A stretch of 64,000 nt of DNA from the NCBI GenBank assembly GCA_963787485.1, contig CAWBDF010000003.1:620001-684000 (forward strand). Direction: 5' to 3'. The notes under the pieces are model-generated. The model saw only the letters and a list, made by a program, of their open reading frames with translations. It ran no database searches and was not told where the DNA came from. A program made the translations under genes and the position numbers. Of this stretch, positions 42,555-51,588 are shown piece by piece. Origin of the DNA: Bog-473 sp963787485. GTDB taxonomy: Bacteria; Actinomycetota; Acidimicrobiia; Acidimicrobiales; RAAP-2. The first letter of the stretch is position 1. The number at the start of each line of letters is the position of its first letter.

Positions 42555-43679
42555 GTGAGCGATACAACCAGTGACCGACTCGCTCTGATCTCCGCGGACT
42601 CGCACGTGAATCCCCCCGTTTCGCTGTGGCAGGAGTACCTCCCCTCGGAATTCCACGACGCAGCGCCACACATCGAACACGCCGACGAGGGCGACTTCGA
42701 GGTATTTGAAGGCTGTCGCAAGCCCATCATCGGGTTGACCGGGGCCGCGGGTCGCCGCCCCGAGGAGTACTCAATGACTGTGCGACGCCTCGAGGATGTT
42801 CGGCCGGGTGGGTACTTATCTGGCCCACGGATTGAAGACCAGGATATCGACGGAATCGATGCCGAGGTCCTGTTCGGCGGGCTCGCGGCAGCACCCTTGC
42901 CCAGTAGGGATCCTGCGCTGGCGCGCGCGAGCTACACGTCGTACAACCGGTGGCTCGCCGACTTCTGCTCGTACTCTCCAACCCGGCTCTTCGGGATCGC
43001 GTATGTCCCGTGCAACGAACCCGACGACACGCTAGAAGAAGTGCGATCCGCAGCCTCGTTCGGCTTGCGCGGCGCACTGCTCACGCAGAAGCCTACGAAC
43101 GGCTCGTGGGCGGACCCCGAGTGGGAGCCGCTCTGGGCCCAGATGGTGGCGCTCGGGTGGCCGGTGCACTTCCATGTTGGCGGTTCCGGCGGATTGGCGC
43201 ACGCGCAGGCAATGGGAGCACCCGGGCCCGATGCGTACCTCAACTCGATGGTGGCACGGAAACTTGAGATGTCGCTGGCCCTCGGCACGCTCGTGCTGAG
43301 CGGCGTGCTCGTCCGGCATCCCGAACTCAAGGTGGTCTCCGTGGAAGCCCAGATTGGCTGGGTGCCATTCTGGAAGGAATACATCGACCACGCATATGAG
43401 AAACACCGTTGGCACCTGAACCACCACTTCGACGAACGTCCGTCGTTCTACATCGAGCGACAGGTCTTCTACACCTTCATGGAAGACCGCCATGGTATCG
43501 ACACGCGTCATGCGTGTGGCGTCGACCGCATTATGTGGGCGAATGACTACCCGCACTCCGAGACGACCTGGCCCAACAGCCACAAGATTCTCGCCGATAC
43601 GTTCGAAGGCGTGCCCCGTGACGAGATACAGCGCATCGTTCGTGACAACTGCGCCGAGCTTTACGGCCTTGACGCATGA
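42555..43679 (+). CDS. Amidohydro_2 (metal-dependent TIM-barrel hydrolase), cassette 1
   Basis: 374 residues from GTG 42555. N-terminal LISADSHVNPPVSLWQEYLP, middle YTSYNRWLADFCSYSPTRLFGIAYVP and VHFHVGGSGG, C-terminal VEAQIGWVPFWKEYIDHA and CGVDRIMWANDYPHSETTWPNS. This is the actinobacterial ACMSD-like group in which the usual HxH at the start is reduced to DSH; the His in VHFHV and the Asp in NDYPH remain as likely metal ligands. It probably decarboxylates or hydrolyses a cyclic or conjugated substrate. Its stop overlaps the next gene's ATG (43676-43679). Paralogs at 50125 and 58709. Confidence 0.85.
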   Translation: MSDTTSDRLALISADSHVNPPVSLWQEYLPSEFHDAAPHIEHADEGDFEVFEGCRKPIIGLTGAAGRRPEEYSMTVRRLEDVRPGGYLSGPRIEDQDIDGIDAEVLFGGLAAAPLPSRDPALARASYTSYNRWLADFCSYSPTRLFGIAYVPCNEPDDTLEEVRSAASFGLRGALLTQKPTNGSWADPEWEPLWAQMVALGWPVHFHVGGSGGLAHAQAMGAPGPDAYLNSMVARKLEMSLALGTLVLSGVLVRHPELKVVSVEAQIGWVPFWKEYIDHAYEKHRWHLNHHFDERPSFYIERQVFYTFMEDRHGIDTRHACGVDRIMWANDYPHSETTWPNSHKILADTFEGVPRDEIQRIVRDNCAELYGLDA

Positions 43680-45383
43680 CGGCGACATCGGCAGAGTTCG
43701 ATCTCGTCATTCGTGGAGGACTCGTCGTCGACGGCACAGGGACACCCGGCGTGCGCGGTGACGTCGCGATCGTCGCGGACCGCATCGCGGCGGTCGGCGA
43801 TATCGACGGTCGAGGCCGAGAGGAAATCGACGCCGAGGGCCACATCGTCGCGCCCGGGTTCATCGACTCGCACTCGCACATGGACGCGCAAGTGTTCTGG
43901 GACGACGTCGGCAAGGCGGTCTGCTGGCACGGGGTCACAACGACGATCATGGGGAACTGCGGCTTTACGCTTGCACCCTCGCGTCCCGACCGGCGCGACC
44001 TTGTCGTCGTCAACATCGAACGCGCTGAAGACATCTCTGCCGATGCAATGGAGGCGGGGATTGATTGGAGGTGGTCGACGTTCGCCGAATACATGGACGC
44101 GGTCGAAGCGACGCCGAAGGGCCTGAACTACTGCGCCCAGATCGGACACTCCGCGCTGCGTACTTGGGCCATGGGTGACCGCGCTTGGGACGAAGACGCG
44201 AACAACGACGACATGGCGTCCATGATCAGCGAACTGCGTTCGGCGCTACAGGCAGGTGCCGTTGGTTTCACCACGTCACGGAGCCGCGCGCACCTGACGC
44301 CTGATGATCGTCCGGTCAGCGTCGCGCCGGGCGACGTGGACAGAGCTCTCCGCGCTGGTCGAGATTGTCGGCCACGAGAGCTCCGCCGTCTTCGAGCTCG
44401 CCCACGAGCGTCCCAAGGATCCGGACGATATGCGCGCATACCACCAGCGGCTCTTCGATCTCGCCGTCTCAAGCAAGGCGCCCCTGATCTTCGGGTTGTT
44501 TGCGCCGCCCGTGGCGACGCCGTCGGTCGAGTACATCGATGAGATCTGGGCGCAGGGCGGCGAGGCGTGGGCGCTCACCCATACTCGCGGTGTCTCGTCT
44601 ACGCAGTCTTTTCTCACCAAGCTCGGCTTCGACAACCTCGCTGAATGGCAGGAGGTGCGTCGGCGGCCGCTCGAAGAGCAGAAGGTGCTCCTGCGTGACC
44701 CGGAGGTACGACGTCGCCTCGTCCACGCCGCGCACCACGGTAACTACGGCACGCACACCGGACCCGAGGTGTCACGACCAAAGTTCGACCGGATGACGGT
44801 GTTGCAATCACCCTATCTGCGGAACCCGACGGTCGCGGAGGAAGCCAACCGGCTCGGTGTTGATCCGGTGGAGCTGATGATCGACCTTGCCCTCGAGCAC
44901 GATTTCGAGGTGTTCTTCCTCCAGATGCTTACGCCTCAACAGGACGACCTCCTCGTCCCGCTGATGCAACATCCTCGCACCGCGATGGGCTTCTCGGACT
45001 CCGGAGCCCACGTGAGCCAGGTGTTCGACTCGTCGATCTACTCGCATCTGTTGGCCTACTGGGTGCGGGAGCGCCAGGCTTTTCCGGTGGAGAAGGCGAT
45101 CCAGATGATCACGTCTCGTCCGGCCGACATATGGCGGCTCCAGGATCGGGGCCGCCTTGCGCCAGGCAAGGCGGCCGATGTCACAGTCTTTGATCCAGAC
45201 ACCGTAGCGCCGCTGATGCCGAAAGTCACCCACGATCTCCCCGCAGGAGCCATGCGGATCGAGCAGAGAGCAACGGGTTTCGCGGCAACGATCGTGAACG
45301 GCCAAGTGTTGACTCGCAACGGTCAGGCAACAGAGGCTCGGCCCGGCCGTCTTCTTCGCGCAACATCGACAACCGACTGTTAA
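43676..45383 (+). pseudogene. Amidohydrolase of the N-acyl-D-amino-acid deacylase family, cassette 1, one frameshift
   Basis: Start ATG 43676 in the preceding stop. The first frame covers FDLVIRGGLVVDGTGTPGVRGDVAI, FIDSHSHMDAQVFWDD (metal HxH) and HGVTTTIMGNCGFTLAPSRPD up to LTPDDRPV. At ~44315 one extra base moves the reading to ASRRATWTELSALVEIVGHES, and it continues to AMGFSDSGAHVSQVFDSSIYS, RPADIWRLQDRGRLAPGKAADV and the TAA at 45383. The total of ~568 codons equals the intact paralog at 48455-50125. Predicted zinc amidohydrolase; substrate unknown. Confidence 0.85.
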
Positions 45384-45521
45384 CCAGCGTGACTCTCGGC
45401 TCCTATGATTTCTCTCCTTGTGGCGGATCCGGAGCCCCACAGGTGAGCTCGCTAGTAACACCGTAGATCGCTCCTATGTTGGTTTACCGCGCACACTATC
45501 TGTCACAGAAGGTATCGATGG

Positions 45522-45795
45522 CTATGTATTCGCCCGTACCGCGCGATTTGCCGATCCCGGCATAGCAACAGTCGCGCCCCCGTCGACGGGAAAGATATGG
45601 CCCGTCACATAGGCGGCTTCGTCTGTGCAAAGGAACAGGACGGCATGAGCGACGTCCCAGACTTCACCCATACGGCCCGGAAGATTCAGTCGCGAGCGAA
45701 CATCATCGGTCAGAACTCCGCCTGAGACCGATTCCTGCATCGGTGACGACACCATTCTGGGCAATACGGCATTGACTCGAACATTTTTTTCGAAT
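45522..45795 (-). pseudogene. SDR C-terminal fragment (right copy of a repeated segment)
   Basis: Reads VRVNAVLPRMVSSPMQESVS, LNLPGRMGEVWDVAHAVLFL and CTDEAAYVTGHIFPVDGGAT to a stop at 45522. It contains the post-active-site part and C-terminus of a short-chain dehydrogenase only; the Rossmann half is missing. Homologous to 41555-41735 in the same orientation, so the two copies bracket the TetR-amidohydrolase cassette. Confidence 0.75.
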
Positions 45796-45815
45796 ACTGA
45801 TAGCAGGAGGCACAG

Positions 45816-46181
45816 GTGAAGCTTGAAAACAAGGTCGCACTGATATTCGGGGGATCGTCGGGAATCGGACGAGCTTCGGCTGAGGCATGTGCTGATGAAG
45901 GCGCATCCGTGATGATTGCCGATGTGGACCGTAACGGAGGTTCACAGGCCGTTGCAGACATCAAAGCGGCCGGTCGTGCGGCGTCCTTTCTCCACGTCGA
46001 CATCACCGACGAGGAGGAAGTCGAAGCTGCCGTCCACTCGACCGTGGCAGAATTCGGAAAGCTCAACATCCTGGTAACCAGCGTTGGTGCTGAGTCTCGC
46101 GGCACGGAATCGCCCTGGCACTTTGCCATCGAGCTCTTCCTTAAGGGCCCCTTTTATGCCTGCAAACAGCTCTTCTCTTGA
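45816..46181 (+). pseudogene. SDR N-terminal half, truncated
   Basis: 121 residues from ATG 45816 after AGGAGG. The Rossmann N-terminus is intact: MKLENKVALIFGGSSGIGRASAEACADEG (GxxxGIG), ADVDRNGG, HVDITDEEEVEAAV and LNILVTSVGAES. It ends with FYACKQLFS and TGA just before the catalytic Ser/Tyr region, so the enzyme is inactive. Decayed IS sequence begins shortly after, suggesting that an insertion removed the rest. A divergent SDR C-terminal fragment starts 20 bp away. Confidence 0.78.
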
Positions 46182-46345
46182 GTTGAGTGAGTGAGTCGAG
46201 TCGTGGGGTGTTCATGAAACCCCGCAGCCAGGGTCTATGCCGGCGGGGGAGCGGTGTCTCCACAGGTTAAGGAGGGGGTCTCCACAATCCCAGGTGGGCG
46301 CTGGTGTCCCAAATGGGTTCGTTTCGCGAAATGCTGTGAGGCTTG

Positions 46346-46450
46346 TCACCGGCCACCGGCCACCGGCCACCGACCACCGGGCCACCGCGCCACCGGCCAC
46401 TGGGCCACCGGGCCACCGGGCCACCGGCCACCGGGCCACCGACCCGGAAC
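46346..46450. repeat. Tandem GGCCACC-type repeats
   Basis: About 14 imperfect copies of a 7-8 bp unit (CCACCGGC / CCACCGGG) run from ~46346 to ~46450. They lie between the truncated SDR and the decayed transposase. The unit is too short and lacks spacers, so this is not a CRISPR. Likely slipped-strand expansion in a non-coding IS flank. Confidence 0.85.
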
Positions 46451-46594
46451 CGGACTTAGGATTCACCCTGAAGGGTCCAAATATCGCGGCGGCGTCGTCG
46501 CTGCCATCGGATCGGGTGGCGTTGCCGGGTGTCAACAGTCCGACGGGTGGAAGAACGGGTCGGCGGTCCGCTCCCGGGATGGCAGGGCTGGATC

Positions 46595-47757
46595 TCATCG
46601 TGGGGGTATTGGTGGCCGCGGGATGTGGGGGGGGTATGCGGGCCGCCGGCGGCAGTAGGGGGAGATGGTGGATCCGGCGGCGAGTTCGTACTCGTGGATG
46701 ACTCCGCCGAGGATGTCTCGACGGATGACCCTCCCGCCGACCGTGGTGGTCGAGCGAGGGACCGGCTGTTCGAGCTTCAGGCCGCGGTGGGGTCGGGCCC
46801 GGTTGTAGGGCTCGATGTACTCGCCGAGGATCGACTCCAGGTGGCGCCGGGAGAAGACGAGCAGATGGTCGAGGCAGTCTTGGCGGACGGTTCGCACCCA
46901 GCGCTCGGCGAACGCGTTGGCCCGTGGGGTGCGGACCGGGGTCTTGGCGGCTTCGATGCCGATGGAGGCGAGCACGGCGTCGAAGCTGGCGGTGAACTTG
47001 GTGTCCCGATCGCGTATGAGGAATCGGAAGCGCTGGCCAGCCTCCTCGAGGTCGGATGCGAAGTTCCGGACGACCTGGGCTACCCAGGGCCCGTTCGGGT
47101 TGGCCGTGACCCCGAGCAGGTGTACGACGCGCCGCTCGACCTCGACGACGAAAAGTACGTAGTAGCGCCGCAGCAGCACGGTATCCACGGTGAAAAAGTC
47201 GGTGGCCACGATGCCCTTGGCCTAGGCGCGGAGGAACTCGGCCCAGGTCGGCCCAGCGCGCCTTGAGGCCGGGCGTAGGCCGTTGGCGCGGACGACGTTG
47301 GCGACGCTTCCTTCGACACGGTGACACCGAGCTTCTTCAGCTCGCCGACGATCCACAGGTAGCCCCAGCGCGGTTTCTCCCGAGCGAGGCGCCAGATCAG
47401 CTCGACGGTCTCGTCAGGTAGTGGCGGACGTCCTGGTCGTCGGTGCGGGTAGGTCCAGCGCCGTCGAACGAGGGCGCGATGCCAGCGGAGGATGGTCTCG
47501 GGGGTGACGAGGAACGCCGCCCACCGCTCGCGGGACACCAGCTTGGCCAACGTGGCGATGACCGCCCGGTCCGACCAGGTTAAGCGGGGTCGGCCGACCT
47601 GACGTTGGAGCACGGCGAGTTGGTAGCGGAGCACCAGGATCTCTGCGTCCTTGGCGGCGTCGTCCATCCGGAGGATCCCGAGCAGTTCGACGACGCGGCG
47701 GACCAGGCGGTAGAGGAAGCTGAGCGCCACGGCAAGGAGCCTCGCTGAGCCTGTCAT
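46595..47757 (-). pseudogene. Integrase-core (rve) transposase, frameshift plus in-frame stop
   Basis: N-terminal half from ATG 47757: LRYQLAVLQRQVGRPRLTWSDRAVIATL, TPETILRWHRALVRRRW and KPRWGYLWIVGELKKLGVTVSK. Near 47310 the frame changes to SVANVVRANGLRPA…TWAEFLRA, meets a TAG at 47224-47222 (expected Gln), then AKGIVATDFFTVDTVLLRRYYVLFVVE, DRDTKFTASFDAVLASIG and RTPRANAFAERWVRT give the D-D-E core. It resembles IS3/IS481-type elements of Actinobacteria. No clear terminal repeats were found. Confidence 0.8.
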
Positions 47758-47763
47758 GGCTGG

Positions 47764-48276
47764 TCAAGCTGACGATCGAGTAAATGGACCCTTCACGTTC
47801 GCCGCGCGCTGGCTAGTGATTCGTATGCATGGCCCCTGTCGAGGCGAATCGACAACCTCGATGATCTCGTCGATCGGCAGCCCCACGGACGCCGACCAGC
47901 CATCCGCGAATCCCGCACTCGATCCTCCGATCGTGCCGCCTTCAAGAGGCACCGAGCCGGCGAGGTACACGAGCCGGGCCACCTTTTCGGGAGCGGCATC
48001 AGCACCAAGCGAGATGGCCAGGCCTCCCATCGAGTGTCCGACCAGGACGTCCCCTTCCTGGATCACCTCATACATGCACGTTCGCCACGAGTTCAGCGAA
48101 GCTTGTTCGCCCAGTTTCTCGCCGCAACCTGGGAAATCGACCGCGACAACCGAAACGCCGAAGTCTCTGAGAGCTGGGATCGTCTTCTCCCAGCACCATG
48201 CTCCATGGAATCCACCGTGAACAAGGACGACTCTCACGCTTGCGTTCCCTCCCGTCGATGACATGGACGTTCTCAT
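47764..48276 (-). CDS. Alpha/beta hydrolase, 3'-truncated
   Basis: About 170 residues from ATG 48276 (GTG 48237 also possible, directly before VRVVLVHGG). AB_hydrolase_6 type: oxyanion HGG in VLVHGGFHGAWCWEKTIPAL, VDFPGCGEK, the nucleophile elbow VLVGHSMGGLAISLGA, and VARLVYLAGSVPLEGG. The normal fold needs ~230-250 residues with a late Asp and His; here the frame ends at VKGPFTRSSA, 7 bp from the transposase gene, so the IS insertion removed the C-terminal acid/base residues. Probably inactive. Confidence 0.75.
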   Translation of the reverse strand: MRTSMSSTGGNASVRVVLVHGGFHGAWCWEKTIPALRDFGVSVVAVDFPGCGEKLGEQASLNSWRTCMYEVIQEGDVLVGHSMGGLAISLGADAAPEKVARLVYLAGSVPLEGGTIGGSSAGFADGWSASVGLPIDEIIEVVDSPRQGPCIRITSQRAANVKGPFTRSSA

Positions 48277-48454
48277 AGAATCACACGGATGGATGGGTCT
48301 AATCCATGCAAGAGTCGCGCCGATGAGCTGTTCGATGGTGACGGGCAGGGCCTTGTCGGCACCCCCGTAACTCATCCATGAATACGGTTTGGTCGCATGA
48401 CCTATCCGGATGGGTTTCTGGCACCCACTGGGTTGATCGTTCTCAAGAACCTCA

Positions 48455-50125
48455 TCAGTTTCCGCCGACCCGCTGACGGAGGAGGCGACCAGCACGCGCG
48501 TCAGTCGCTTCGCCATCGGCGATTAGCACCTTGCCGCCAACTATCGTCGCCTTGATCCCCATCGACCGCTGCGAGAACCGCGGTGCGCCCCCGGGCAGGT
48601 CGTGGACGATCTCGGGCATCGCTGGCGCGACATGCGTCGGGTCGAACACATTGAGGTCGGCGATCAAACCCTCACGGAGTAGCCCGCGATCACAAAAGTT
48701 GAAGAGGCGCGCCGGCTCGAGCGTGAGCATACGGACCGCTTCCTCCAGGGTCAGATCCTGTCGGTCCCGTACGAAATACGCGAGCAAATGGGTCTGAATC
48801 GAAGCGTCGGCCATCTGGCTGACATGTGCGCCGGAGTCCGAGAACCCCATCACTGTCGTTGGGTGGTGGAGACAACGAAGAGCGTCTTCGTCGTCGAATG
48901 GATTAAAGTGCTGCCAGAATAGCTGGCGCATGTCGGTCTGCAACGCGCGATCGATCATGAACTGCACCGGATGCACGCCTCGTGTGGCTGCGAGCTCCGC
49001 AACGGTGTGGTGCGGAGGAACGGCGGTGTCGAACACTTGCATCTGGTCGAACTGCGGCGGACGCGCCTCGCCGCCGAGGGCTTCCACATAGGGACCCTCG
49101 TCGGCAATCTGCACAAGGCGCGCAACGACTTCGGGGTCTTCCAGCCGGCGACGTTGTTCGTCGAGAGATAGCGCGCGCAGCTCCCGCCAAACGGGCAACC
49201 GATCGAAGGGCAGCTGGCTGCGGAACGACGAGAATGCACCAATACCCCTGGGATGGGTTATGCCCCAGATGCACGCACCCCTTGCGTTTGCCCGGTCGAG
49301 CCGCTCGAGAGAGCGCTGGCTCGTCGCACCGATCGACATGGGCACACCAGTGCGCGCCGAAAGCTCCGCCATGTCGTTCATGCGGTGTTCTTCACCCGGA
49401 GTGCTCGGCTCGGTGGTGATTTGGAAGATACCCGCGCCGAGATCACCGAGGACCTCGACCAGCTGCACGACCTCCTCCCACGAAGCAAGGCGGGAGGCGA
49501 CGGGGCGATCGTCGGAAGTCTGATGGTGACGCGTGCGCGAGGTCGTAAAGCCATATGCGCCGGCACGTAGGGCGTCCTCGAGCTCGCGACGCATCGCGTC
49601 CACGTCGTCCTCGGTCGCCTCGTGGTCGAACGCCCGCTCCCCCATTACGTAAGTACGTAACGCAGAATGACCGATGTTCGCCGCGTAGTTGATGCCCTTG
49701 GGTATACGGTCGAGTGCATCGAGATATCCAGCGAATGTCGTCCAGGACCAGTCGACTCCGGCGGCGAGCGCGTCCGGAGAGATGTCTTCGGCGCGCTCGA
49801 GGCTGCGAACCACTAGCTCACGTTCATCAGGCCGACTAGGTGCTAACGTGAATCCGCAGTGGCCCATAACGACGGTCGTCACTCCGTGCCAACACGAGTT
49901 TGTGCCAAGATCGTCCCAGAACACCTGAGCATCCATGTGCGTATGGGCGTCGATGAACCCCGGCGTAACAACCAGACCTCCAGCATCGATCTCCGTCGCA
50001 CCTCGCTCACGAACCAGGCCGAGCGCAGCGATGCGGTCGCCCTTCACAGCTACGTCCACGCGAAAGGGAGCCAGTCCCGTTCCATCGACAACGGTGCCCC
50101 CGCGAATGACCAGGTCATAGACCAT
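48455..50125 (-). CDS. Amidohydrolase of the N-acyl-D-amino-acid deacylase family, cassette 2
   Basis: 556 residues from ATG 50125, sharing one base with the stop of the preceding gene (TGATG). N-terminal strand domain YDLVIRGGTVVDGTGLAPFR, metal-binding FIDAHTHMDAQVFWDD, HGVTTVVMGHCGFTLAPSRPDERE, GHSALRTYVMGE, TSRTRHHQTSDDRPVASRLA, MGFSDSGAHVSQMADASIQTH and the C-terminal GLIADLNVFDPTHVAPAMPEIVHDLPGGAPRFSQ. Predicted zinc-dependent hydrolase of an amide or related bond. It is the intact paralog of the broken gene at 43676. Confidence 0.88.
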   Translation of the reverse strand: MVYDLVIRGGTVVDGTGLAPFRVDVAVKGDRIAALGLVRERGATEIDAGGLVVTPGFIDAHTHMDAQVFWDDLGTNSCWHGVTTVVMGHCGFTLAPSRPDERELVVRSLERAEDISPDALAAGVDWSWTTFAGYLDALDRIPKGINYAANIGHSALRTYVMGERAFDHEATEDDVDAMRRELEDALRAGAYGFTTSRTRHHQTSDDRPVASRLASWEEVVQLVEVLGDLGAGIFQITTEPSTPGEEHRMNDMAELSARTGVPMSIGATSQRSLERLDRANARGACIWGITHPRGIGAFSSFRSQLPFDRLPVWRELRALSLDEQRRRLEDPEVVARLVQIADEGPYVEALGGEARPPQFDQMQVFDTAVPPHHTVAELAATRGVHPVQFMIDRALQTDMRQLFWQHFNPFDDEDALRCLHHPTTVMGFSDSGAHVSQMADASIQTHLLAYFVRDRQDLTLEEAVRMLTLEPARLFNFCDRGLLREGLIADLNVFDPTHVAPAMPEIVHDLPGGAPRFSQRSMGIKATIVGGKVLIADGEATDARAGRLLRQRVGGN

Positions 50126-51375
50126 CAGGCCACCGATCCCGCTCGGGCGTGCGCGGGGCGCCGATCGCTTGGATCGAGGTCGAGCATCACGATGGCGTTG
50201 TTGCGCACCAGCATCTCGAGCTCGTCACGCGGGACGAGCGCCGCAATCTCTTTGACGATCGTCGACGTGTCGGGCCAAGTGGAGTCTTGATGCGGGTAGT
50301 CGGTTTCGAACACCAACTGACCAATTCCGATCTGGTGACGCGCCTCGACGCCGACCATGTCGTCGAAGAAGCAGCCGAATACACGGCCAGGCACCTGCGT
50401 GGACGGCAACTCTGTGATGATCGGATCGAGCTCCGACCAAGCACGACTGTTGGTGAAGATGCGATCAACCCGGTCGAGTAGGAAGGGCATCCACCCCACC
50501 TGGCTCTCAGAGAAGGCGATCTTCAGGTTCGGGAAACGCAACAGCGTCCCCGAGAGGAGCCAGTCAGCCATCGACATGTACGCGTTGAGCGACGTCAGCG
50601 ACGTACGAACACCGCTTGGCGCATCGGCGCTCGTGGATTGCATCTTCGAACCCGACCCGATGTGCATGCATATGACGACGCCAGTCTCATGACATGCCTC
50701 GAACAGTGGATCCCAATGCCGCCGCCTGTCGTGGATCGAGGGAAGGCCGAGGTTCGCCGGAAGCTCGGTGAACGTGATGGCCTTTGCGCCACGTTTCGCG
50801 TTGCGGCGGACCTCAGCTGCGGCGAGGCGCGGATCCCAGAGCGGAACAGTGATCAATGGGATCAGGCGACCAGCGCTAGACCCACACCACTCCTCCACCA
50901 TCCAGTCGTTATATGCCTCGATGCATGCGAGTGCGAGATCTTTGTCATGTGCTTCCGAGAACATCTGGCCCGCAAACCGGGGGTAATTCGGGAAGCACAA
51001 CGAGCGCTCGATGTGTGCCTGATCCATGTCGGATAGCCGCGCCTGAGGGTCGTAGCAACCTTTCCGGATCTCGTCGAAGCGCACCGGCCGCATCGAGTAC
51101 TCCTCGGGTCGATAGCCGGCGCACGCAGAGACGAGCGGTGTTCCCACCACGGTGTCCTCAAACAGCCACCAGTCGGCGATCGGCCCGTCGTCACCACGCG
51201 CGTAGATGACGCCCCCGCCGGGCCTACTGATCTCCACCGTCGGCGAAGGCACGACGTGCGGACCCCGATCGCGGTACCGCGCTGGAAGCCACCGCTCCCA
51301 GAGGTGGGGCGGCTCGATAACGTGATCGTCGGAAGAGATGACCCAGGGCAGTTCCAGCGTCTCATTCACCCCCAC
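50125..51375 (-). CDS. Amidohydro_2 (metal-dependent TIM-barrel hydrolase), cassette 2
   Basis: 416 residues from GTG 51375 (VGVNETLELPWVISSDDHVIEPPHLWERWLP). Same group as 42555 with SDDHV at the start, RSLCFPNYPRFAGQMF, YNDWMVEEWCGSSAGRLIPLITVPLWDP, CMHIGSGS, SQVGWMPFLLDRVDRIF and GQLVFETDYPHQDSTWPDT. It is upstream of and overlapping the deacylase-type gene, as in cassette 1 but on the other strand. Confidence 0.87.
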   Translation of the reverse strand: MGVNETLELPWVISSDDHVIEPPHLWERWLPARYRDRGPHVVPSPTVEISRPGGGVIYARGDDGPIADWWLFEDTVVGTPLVSACAGYRPEEYSMRPVRFDEIRKGCYDPQARLSDMDQAHIERSLCFPNYPRFAGQMFSEAHDKDLALACIEAYNDWMVEEWCGSSAGRLIPLITVPLWDPRLAAAEVRRNAKRGAKAITFTELPANLGLPSIHDRRRHWDPLFEACHETGVVICMHIGSGSKMQSTSADAPSGVRTSLTSLNAYMSMADWLLSGTLLRFPNLKIAFSESQVGWMPFLLDRVDRIFTNSRAWSELDPIITELPSTQVPGRVFGCFFDDMVGVEARHQIGIGQLVFETDYPHQDSTWPDTSTIVKEIAALVPRDELEMLVRNNAIVMLDLDPSDRRPAHARAGSVA

Positions 51376-51588
51376 TGCGTCAGCCTATCTCCGGCGAGCC
51401 GGTATGCAAGTGACGAGCGAAACTCGTCTCGGCGCTTGCCTGCGCAGTGAGCGCAACCGTCCAGCAAGGCACTGAGCTATTCGCGACCCCATTTGCGATT
51501 ACAGGGAAGGAGCCGTACCCAGACACCTACCTCGATGTCGTGAGGTTTACTGCGATCTGACTAGACGAGTGACCATGCCGCAGGCTCT

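Noticed and set aside
46346..46450. CRISPR-like array.
   Set aside because: The unit is only 7-8 bp, there are no unique spacers and no cas genes.
51430..51556. Short plus-strand reading ending TGKEPYPDTYLDVVRFTAI before IS1380, possibly the tail of a lost gene.
   Set aside because: About 45 residues with no motif I can assign; it may be chance.
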